From Mycobacterium sp. 050128 (GTDB taxonomy: Bacteria; Actinomycetota; Actinomycetes; Mycobacteriales; Mycobacteriaceae), in the NCBI RefSeq assembly GCF_036409155.1, contig NZ_JAZGLW010000001.1, forward strand, positions 2,728,001 through 2,792,000: a DNA stretch of 64,000 nt, in the 5' to 3' direction. The notes under the pieces were generated by a model that was not told where the DNA came from, made no database searches, and saw nothing but the letters and a program-made list of their open reading frames with translations. Positions 56,624 through 64,000 of this stretch are shown here, one piece after another (the first letter of the stretch is position 1; every line of letters begins with the position of its first letter). The position numbers and the translations under genes are program-made.

Positions 56624-57994
56624 ATGGCTGCGCTGTCGGCGGTGGTGTTCACGCTGAGCGCCTGGCTGGGCCTGTATCTGGCGGCCCGTGATCCGCGCAA
56701 ACCCGTCCTGGTGTTGGCGGCGATCGGGCTTTGCGGATTCGCGCTCGTCGTGGGCCTGGACGCGGTGCGGACGGCCAGCCCCGCGTACGCGCCGCTGCTC
56801 AGCCGAGTCGAGATCTACCTGGCGATCGTTCCCGGCGTGGCCTGGTTCGCGGTGCTCGTCGAGCTGTCCCGACCCACCGACGGCTGGCGGGCGCGTACCC
56901 GCGAGCTGCTGCTGGTGGCCGGGGTCGCCGCGCTGACCCTGCTCGGGGCGATGCTGGCCGGCAGCGTCGACGGGCCGCTGCGGCCGGGGCACTGGCTGAT
57001 GTTCGCGGTGATCTCGGTGTCGACTCTGGGCGCAATGGCCGTCGCGCTGCGCCGCCCGCGACGGCCGCGGCCGGCCGTGGGGCTCGCCATCACCGCGACC
57101 CTGTTCTTCGCGCTGGGCAACGCCATCCTGATCATTCCCCTGGGCCTGGTGCCCAGCTGGGTTGCGCTCGCGTCGACGAGCTGCGACGTCCTCGGGCTCG
57201 GGATCGCCGTCGCCCTGTGGGACGCGTTCGACGAGGGCCAGGCGTTGCGCGCCGACATGCTGCGCTCGTTCGCGGGTTCGGTGGCGGTGGCGGCGCTGTT
57301 CGGCGGCCAGGCGCTGATCGGGTTGGCGGTGACCCGCGACGACCCCGCCGCGCGGACCGCGCTGACCGTGCTGCTGTTCACCAGCGTGGCCGTCGCGATC
57401 ACCGTGCAGGTGCTCGCGGATCCGCTGGCCGGGGTGCTCGACCGGCTGGCGTTCTCGAAATCGCCTGCGCTGCGGGCAGATCGGGCTGCGCTGCGGCATA
57501 CCGGGGCGGCGCTGCCGCTGCGCCAGGAGCATCCGCTCGCGGACGTCGACGACGTCACGTTCGTCCGGCTCACCCGGCGCGCGCTGGGTCACTACGGCGA
57601 CCTGAGCAAGCTGGTCGCGAGCCCGCTGACGGCGCTGCCGGTGATCGACGAGCGATTGGCCGCCCGCGGCGCCCCCGACCATCCGGTCGAGCGCGCCAAC
57701 GAGCTCAAGGCCTTGCTCGCCGACGGCATTTCGCGGTTGAAGCCGCGTGACGGCGGCGATTTCGGGACCACCGAAGAGTGGCGGTACTACAACTCGCTGT
57801 ACTTCCCGTATGTCGTCGGGGTGCGGGCCTATGCGCAGAACGCCACCGCCTCGGGCCTGGATCCGATCGCGCGACAGGCCTGGCAATGGTTCGTCACTGA
57901 GGTCCCGCAGCGTTCGCTGCATAACTGGCAAAACGCCGCGGCCCGGCTCATCGCCGTTGATCTTCGCGGGCGCGTCGCCGTCCCCAGCGAATAG
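56624..57994 (+). CDS. Unrecognised membrane protein with a C-terminal cytosolic domain
   Basis: A 456-residue protein. The first 270 residues hold about eight hydrophobic helices in a pattern reminiscent of 7TM sensor membrane domains: LSAVVFTLSAWLGLYLAAR, PVLVLAAIGLCGFALVVGL, IYLAIVPGVAWFAVLVEL, ELLLVAGVAALTLLGAML and LAITATLFFALGNAILIIP among them. The C-terminal 185 residues are soluble, with VRLTRRALGHYGDLSKLVAS and WRYYNSLYFPYVVGVRAYAQ. No kinase, HTH or cyclase motif is visible. It lies 47 bases after the prenyltransferase gene, where M. tuberculosis has PE_PGRS genes. Confidence 0.78.
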   Translation: MAALSAVVFTLSAWLGLYLAARDPRKPVLVLAAIGLCGFALVVGLDAVRTASPAYAPLLSRVEIYLAIVPGVAWFAVLVELSRPTDGWRARTRELLLVAGVAALTLLGAMLAGSVDGPLRPGHWLMFAVISVSTLGAMAVALRRPRRPRPAVGLAITATLFFALGNAILIIPLGLVPSWVALASTSCDVLGLGIAVALWDAFDEGQALRADMLRSFAGSVAVAALFGGQALIGLAVTRDDPAARTALTVLLFTSVAVAITVQVLADPLAGVLDRLAFSKSPALRADRAALRHTGAALPLRQEHPLADVDDVTFVRLTRRALGHYGDLSKLVASPLTALPVIDERLAARGAPDHPVERANELKALLADGISRLKPRDGGDFGTTEEWRYYNSLYFPYVVGVRAYAQNATASGLDPIARQAWQWFVTEVPQRSLHNWQNAAARLIAVDLRGRVAVPSE

Positions 57995-58159
57995 CTCGAC
58001 GCCGTCGTTTCCCCCTTATCTGTCCCGCCTGCTGCGTTTCTCGGATGACAACGCTGGTTGTAATGGCGACGCGTCCCATCTTCGGGTGGACTGGCAACGA
58101 ATACGGGTAAGTGCGGCCGCCGGGCCGCCCATACCATTCCGAATCTACTAGGGGGACTT

Positions 58160-59248
58160 ATGTTTTCGCCGACCCTTCCGCCCGCCCAATTCGCGCGGGC
58201 TCTTGAATTCGTCCGGCATCATGTCGGTCAGCTGCACCAGCGCATGGTGGTGCCGCAGGCCGCGATGCTGGAAATGATCACGAATGCGTGGGCCGCGCAG
58301 GCGATTACCGCTGCGGCCGATCTCGGCATCGCCGACGCGCTGGCCAAGGGACCGTTGAACGTCGACGAGTTGGCCGAAGCGGTCGATGCGGATGCCGACA
58401 CCGTCAGTCGTCTGCTGCGGGCGTTGATCTCGCGCGGCATTTTCCGTCGTCGCCGCGACGGACGATACGACCTCACCCCGCTCGCGGACACGCTGCGCAC
58501 CGACAGTGACGGGTCGTTGCGCGCATTCGCCCGCTTCGTGGGATCGCCTCAGGCACGGGAGCACTGGAGCCACATCACGGACTCGATTCGCACCGGCCGG
58601 GCCGTCGTCCCGGAACTGCGCGGCAAGCCCGCCTTCGAGTACATCGTCGGGGAGCCCGAACTCGATGCGATCTTCAACGACGCCATGACCGAGCTCACCA
58701 ACCTCGAAATCCTGCCGGTCGTCACGAGCTACGACTTCAGTCGTTACGAGACGATCGTCGACGTTGCCGGTGGACACGGCCGGCTGCTGGCCGCGATCCT
58801 GCAGGCGACCCCGCAGGCGCGGGGCATTCTGTTCGACCAGCCGCACGTGGTTTCGGGCGCTCCGGCACTACTCGAGGAACACGGCGTGGCGGACCGGGTC
58901 AAGCTGGTCGAAGGTTCCTTCTTCGACGCGGTGGCCGACGGTGGCGACGCCTACCTGCTCAAACACATCATCCACGACTGGCCCGACGACGAGGCCGTAC
59001 AGATTCTCAGCAACGTCCGCAAAGCCGCCGGGGCCGGAAAGCGTGTCTTGATCCTGGAATTCGTCATTCCGCGGCACGACCGTGAATTCCCGGGCAACTG
59101 GCTGGATTTGGAGATGCACATCGCGGCCGGCGCCCGCGAGCGCACCGCCGACCAATATGGCCGGCTGCTGAGCCGCGCCGGTTTCCGGCTGACGCGGGTG
59201 GTCGAGACGGCCGCACCGCTGAGCATCGTCGAAGCAGTCGCCGTCTAA
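58160..59248 (+). CDS. SAM-dependent O-methyltransferase, dimerisation-domain type
   Basis: A 362-residue methyltransferase of the plant-type O-methyltransferase 2 family. The N-terminal dimerisation/winged-helix region contains ADLGIADALAKGPLNVDELA and SRLLRALISRGIFRRR; the catalytic domain contains VDVAGGHGRLLAAILQA (motif I), DGGDAYLLKHIIHDWPDDEA with the probable catalytic His, and RVLILEFVIPRHD. Likely substrates are small phenolic or polyketide-type molecules, by family. It stands alone behind a 165-base gap, with no biosynthetic partners in view. Confidence 0.88.
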   Translation: MFSPTLPPAQFARALEFVRHHVGQLHQRMVVPQAAMLEMITNAWAAQAITAAADLGIADALAKGPLNVDELAEAVDADADTVSRLLRALISRGIFRRRRDGRYDLTPLADTLRTDSDGSLRAFARFVGSPQAREHWSHITDSIRTGRAVVPELRGKPAFEYIVGEPELDAIFNDAMTELTNLEILPVVTSYDFSRYETIVDVAGGHGRLLAAILQATPQARGILFDQPHVVSGAPALLEEHGVADRVKLVEGSFFDAVADGGDAYLLKHIIHDWPDDEAVQILSNVRKAAGAGKRVLILEFVIPRHDREFPGNWLDLEMHIAAGARERTADQYGRLLSRAGFRLTRVVETAAPLSIVEAVAV

Positions 59249-59402
59249 ATCCACATTCGCCGCCGAATACGGGAATACCTGGCGGTAATCCCTGGTCATT
59301 TCTTCCGTGGCAGGAGTTGGCAGTGCCACGCGTCGATATGGCAGTGCTCCGGCGGGACGCTCAAACCAGTTCGACAGAAACCGCCATCGCGAGGAGTAAC
59401 CA

Positions 59403-59795
59403 ATGTCCGCTGTAACCGGCATATCGACCAGACACCTGTACGACGCGACCGACTCGTTGTTGCGTTTCGCGATGCGTGCAGATGCCACTTTGACGGGGCT
59501 GTGCGGTCTCGCCATCGCCTTCATCGCAGACCTGAGCTCCAACCTGGAATACGGCATCGGTGCCCTGTTCGTGATCTACGCCCTGGTGGTGTACGGCCTC
59601 ACGGGCTTGCCGGACCTGCGCGGAGCCGGCGTCGGTGTCGTCAGCGCGAACGTCGTGGTCGCGCTTGGCAGCATCGTGGCCGTCGAAGCAGTGCCGATGA
59701 CCGCGACCGGGGTGGCCGCGACGCTGGCCACCGGCGCCTACGCCGCGGCCTTTGCGTGGCTGCAATACCTGGGGGTGCGTCGATTGCCCGCGTAA
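59403..59795 (+). CDS. Small four-helix membrane protein, unknown function
   Basis: A 130-residue protein with four hydrophobic segments (about 27-45, 50-68, 75-97 and 102-122), including ATLTGLCGLAIAFIADL and GIGALFVIYALVVYGLTGL. The start MSAVTGISTRHLYDATDSLL has GAGGAG upstream. It resembles small actinobacterial membrane proteins of unknown role. It sits in the block that differs from M. tuberculosis and is 154 bases after the methyltransferase gene, so a joint transcript is possible but not shown. Confidence 0.75.
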   Translation: MSAVTGISTRHLYDATDSLLRFAMRADATLTGLCGLAIAFIADLSSNLEYGIGALFVIYALVVYGLTGLPDLRGAGVGVVSANVVVALGSIVAVEAVPMTATGVAATLATGAYAAAFAWLQYLGVRRLPA

Positions 59796-59821
59796 GCACC
59801 CCGTCCCGCCGATGCGGGGCG

Positions 59822-62359
<2,538 letters not shown>

Positions 62360-62415
62360 GTTTTCGCTAGTCGGCCGCGACACGGCCCGGCAGGTTTTAT
62401 TGAACCTGTGTCTAT

Positions 62416-62430
62416 CGGTTACAGTAACCG
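62416..62430 (+). promoter_or_regulatory. Perfect palindrome over the predicted desA2 -10 element
   Basis: CGGTTAC-A-GTAACCG is a perfect 15-base palindrome ending one base before the desA2 ATG at 62432. It contains TACAGT (62420-62425), a TANNNT -10 hexamer exactly six bases before the A of ATG. This geometry fits a leaderless mRNA repressed by a dimeric TetR-type regulator; MadR, known to control desA1 and desA2, is a natural candidate by inference. Confidence 0.65.
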
Positions 62431-62431
62431 C

Positions 62432-63259
62432 ATGGCACAGAAACCTGTCGCTAATGCGCTGACCCTGGAACTCGAGCCGGTCGTCGAGGCCGAAATGGAC
62501 CGCCACCTGTCCACCGACGACATTTGGTTCGCTCACGACTACGTGCCGTTCGACCGGGGCGAGAACTTCGCCTTCCTCGGCGGACGCGACTGGGACCCGT
62601 CCAGCATGACGCTGCCCAGGAAATTCACCGACGCCTGCGAGATCCTGCTGCTGCTCAAGGACGACCTGGCCGCTCATCACCGCGAGCTCGTCGAGCACTT
62701 CATTCTCGAGGACTGGTGGGGCCGCTGGCTGGGTCGCTGGACCGCCGAGGAGCACCTGCACGCCATCGCGCTGCGCGAGTACCTGGTGGTGACCCGCGAG
62801 GTCGACCCCACCGCCAACGAAGAGGCCCGCGTCGAGTACCTGATGCAGGGCTACCGCGCCGAGAAGTACACACAGGTGGAGACCCTGGTGTACATGGCGC
62901 TCACCGAGCGCACCTACGCGGTCTTCACCCGCAACCTGGCCGCCCAGCTCGAGGAGCCGATCTTGGCCGGGCTGATCGACCGGATCCACCGCGACGAGGT
63001 GCGCCACGAGCTGTTCTTCTCCAATCTCGTCGCGCACTGCCTGACCTACACCCGCGACGAGACGATCGACGCGATTGCCAAGCGCGCGGCCGAACTGCAG
63101 GTCGTCGGTGGCGACATCCGCGGATACGCGGACAAGGTGCGCAATGTCGCCGCCGCCGGAATTTTCGGACCCGCCGAGCTGCGCCAGGCGATCGCCGACC
63201 GCATCACCGAGTGGGGCGTCGCTGACGAGCCCAAACTGCGGCAGTTCGTCGGCGGCTAA
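62432..63259 (+). CDS. desA2: Acyl-ACP desaturase DesA2
   Basis: A 275-residue soluble di-iron acyl-carrier-protein desaturase involved in mycolic acid biosynthesis. Iron ligands are visible in [15 protein letters not shown] (EExxH) and [11 protein letters not shown] (ExxH), with further acidic ligands in [18 protein letters not shown] at 62432 matches the M. tuberculosis start, MAQKPVA; an upstream in-frame GTG at 62408 would lie across the operator. No ribosome-binding site fits, which agrees with leaderless translation. Equivalent to Rv1094. Confidence 0.95.
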   Translation: MAQKPVANALTLELEPVVEAEMDRHLSTDDIWFAHDYVPFDRGENFAFLGGRDWDPSSMTLPRKFTDACEILLLLKDDLAAHHRELVEHFILEDWWGRWLGRWTAEEHLHAIALREYLVVTREVDPTANEEARVEYLMQGYRAEKYTQVETLVYMALTERTYAVFTRNLAAQLEEPILAGLIDRIHRDEVRHELFFSNLVAHCLTYTRDETIDAIAKRAAELQVVGGDIRGYADKVRNVAAAGIFGPAELRQAIADRITEWGVADEPKLRQFVGG

Positions 63260-63267
63260 GCCCGCCG
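63250..63267 (+). terminator. Short hairpin at the desA2 stop codon
   Basis: CGGCGG (63250-63255) pairs with CCGCCG (63262-63267) around the stop codon. It is GC-rich with no T-run; a weak terminator or RNA end is possible. Confidence 0.3.
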
Positions 63268-63361
63268 TCGCGAGCGTCCCGCGGTTCGCGGTCCTCATCA
63301 CATCCCGGCGTCGGCGCGCCTGCGCTGCTGCAAAGCGGCGACGAGAGTAGCGTCATTCTCG

Positions 63362-63505
63362 ATGGTCAGCGTCTTGCTCAGCTGCCAGGGCGGCACCTCC
63401 CGTCAACACAACGGAAGGACCGGCCCCGGTCCTGGTGTCGCAGTTCCCGCCGACATGCCTGTGCGGGTCCGCGCGGGCTTATCCCGCTCGAGGAGCGCTA
63501 CGTGA
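63362..63505 (+). CDS. 47-residue ORF upstream of phoH2, PhoAT-like
   Basis: An ATG at 63362 opens a 47-codon frame starting [20 protein letters not shown] and ending [10 protein letters not shown]. Its TGA overlaps the phoH2 GTG by four bases (GTGA), so phoH2 translation would depend on it. In mycobacteria phoH2 is reported to be co-transcribed with a small upstream antitoxin gene, phoAT; position and overlap fit that, while the peptide sequence itself gives no domain. The Arg/Gly-rich composition is also compatible with a leader peptide. Confidence 0.5.
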   Translation: MVSVLLSCQGGTSRQHNGRTGPGPGVAVPADMPVRVRAGLSRSRSAT

Positions 63506-64000
63506 CCGAAATCCGGACCTACGTGATCGACACTTCCGTGCTGCTGTCCGACCCGTGGGCATGTAGTCGGTTCGCCGAACACGAGGTGGTGGTCCCGCTT
63601 GTGGTGATCAGCGAACTGGAGGCTAAACGCCACCACCATGAGCTGGGATGGTTTGCTCGACAGTCGCTGCGATTGTTCGACGATCTGCGACTGGAGCATG
63701 GGCGCCTCGATCAGCCCATTCCCGTTGGGACACAAGGCGGTACGCTGCACGTCGAGCTCAATCACACCGATCCGAGCGTGCTGCCGGCCGGTTTCCGGAC
63801 CGAGAGCAACGACTCCCGGATCCTGAGCTGCGCGGCCAACCTCGCCGCCGAAGGCAAGCGGGTTACGTTGGTCAGCAAGGACATTCCGCTGCGCGTCAAG
63901 GCCGCCGCCGTGGGCCTGGCCGCCGACGAGTACCACGCGCAAGACGTGGTGGCCTCCGGCTGGTCGGGGATGCAGGAGATCGAGACCGCGACCGAGGACA
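63502..64000 (+). CDS. phoH2: PhoH2 (PIN domain + PhoH ATPase), 3' end outside the window
   Basis: Only the first 166 codons are present. They form a PIN-type RNase domain: [19 protein letters not shown] with the first acidic residue, [14 protein letters not shown] with the second, [19 protein letters not shown] and [19 protein letters not shown] with the remaining acidic site. The PhoH helicase/ATPase part lies beyond the end. Mycobacterial PhoH2 is described as an ATP-dependent RNA helicase and ribonuclease. GTG at 63502 matches the usual start; compare Rv1095. Confidence 0.93.
   Translation, partial: MTEIRTYVIDTSVLLSDPWACSRFAEHEVVVPLVVISELEAKRHHHELGWFARQSLRLFDDLRLEHGRLDQPIPVGTQGGTLHVELNHTDPSVLPAGFRTESNDSRILSCAANLAAEGKRVTLVSKDIPLRVKAAAVGLAADEYHAQDVVASGWSGMQEIETATED

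Overview
This window is high-GC DNA (about 65-70% by eye) with GTG starts, dense ATGA/GTGA stop-start overlaps and hallmark mycobacterial genes: an ESX/PE/PPE cassette, mca (mycothiol), Lpq-type lipoproteins, DesA2, FadD/EchA/FadA genes and a short-chain Z-isoprenyl diphosphate synthase. Gene content and order follow Mycobacterium tuberculosis from mazG (Rv1021) to phoH2 (Rv1095), but PE_PGRS genes, IS elements and a toxin/integrase-rich block present there are absent. The source is most likely a non-tuberculous, probably slow-growing, Mycobacterium. The homologue names come from memory of family sequence and synteny, not from a search.

Layout. 1-5.5 kb: mazG (5' end cut off), lpqU, eno, ftsB/divIC, a DUF501 gene and ppx2, all forward. 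5.6-13.75 kb: a reverse-strand potassium operon in the order kdpF-A-B-C-D-E, preceded by a 27-residue membrane micro-ORF; in M. tuberculosis kdpDE and kdpFABC are divergent. 14-18.5 kb: a DUF2254 membrane protein, a small membrane protein and the trcRS two-component system. 18.7-21.7 kb: a PE-PPE-Esx-Esx operon ending in a strong hairpin. 22.0 kb: a tRNA with anticodon UAA. 22.2-28.4 kb: an accessory block (DUF732 protein, methyltransferase, membrane protein, phytase-like lipoprotein, dienelactone hydrolase, DUF6295-like and DUF427 proteins). 28.4-29.9 kb: an AT-rich regulatory region and a beta-propeller gene. 30-38.3 kb: an acyl-CoA synthetase, SRPBCC, class II amidotransferase, two patatins flanking an alpha-oxoamine synthase, lpqV, a cysteine-dioxygenase-like protein and a rhodanese. 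38.3-45.6 kb: an alpha/beta hydrolase, two enoyl-CoA hydratase-family genes, a Bax-inhibitor-like protein, a 21-bp minisatellite, a thiolase and an SGNH hydrolase. 45.9-50.5 kb: lipU, cbs, pra, metB. 50.5-56.6 kb: greA, a DUF4307 gene, mca, a small membrane protein, a thioredoxin-domain protein, hemolysin III and uppS-like. 56.6-59.8 kb: a species-variable block. 59.8-64 kb: coaA, glyA, desA2, a 47-codon phoAT-like ORF and phoH2 (3' end cut off).

Functional themes are potassium homeostasis (kdp with its sensor and regulator), cell-envelope lipid metabolism (fadD, echA8/9, fadA, desA2, patatins, lipU), transsulfuration (cbs plus metB), thiol protection (mca) and type VII secretion. The most novel-looking items are the micro-ORF heading the kdp operon, the cysteine-bearing insertion in KdpC, the UAA tRNA with a short variable loop, the perfect palindrome over a predicted leaderless desA2 promoter, a dispersed GTGTGCG...CGCACAC element at two convergent gene ends, and a 21-bp variable-number tandem repeat.
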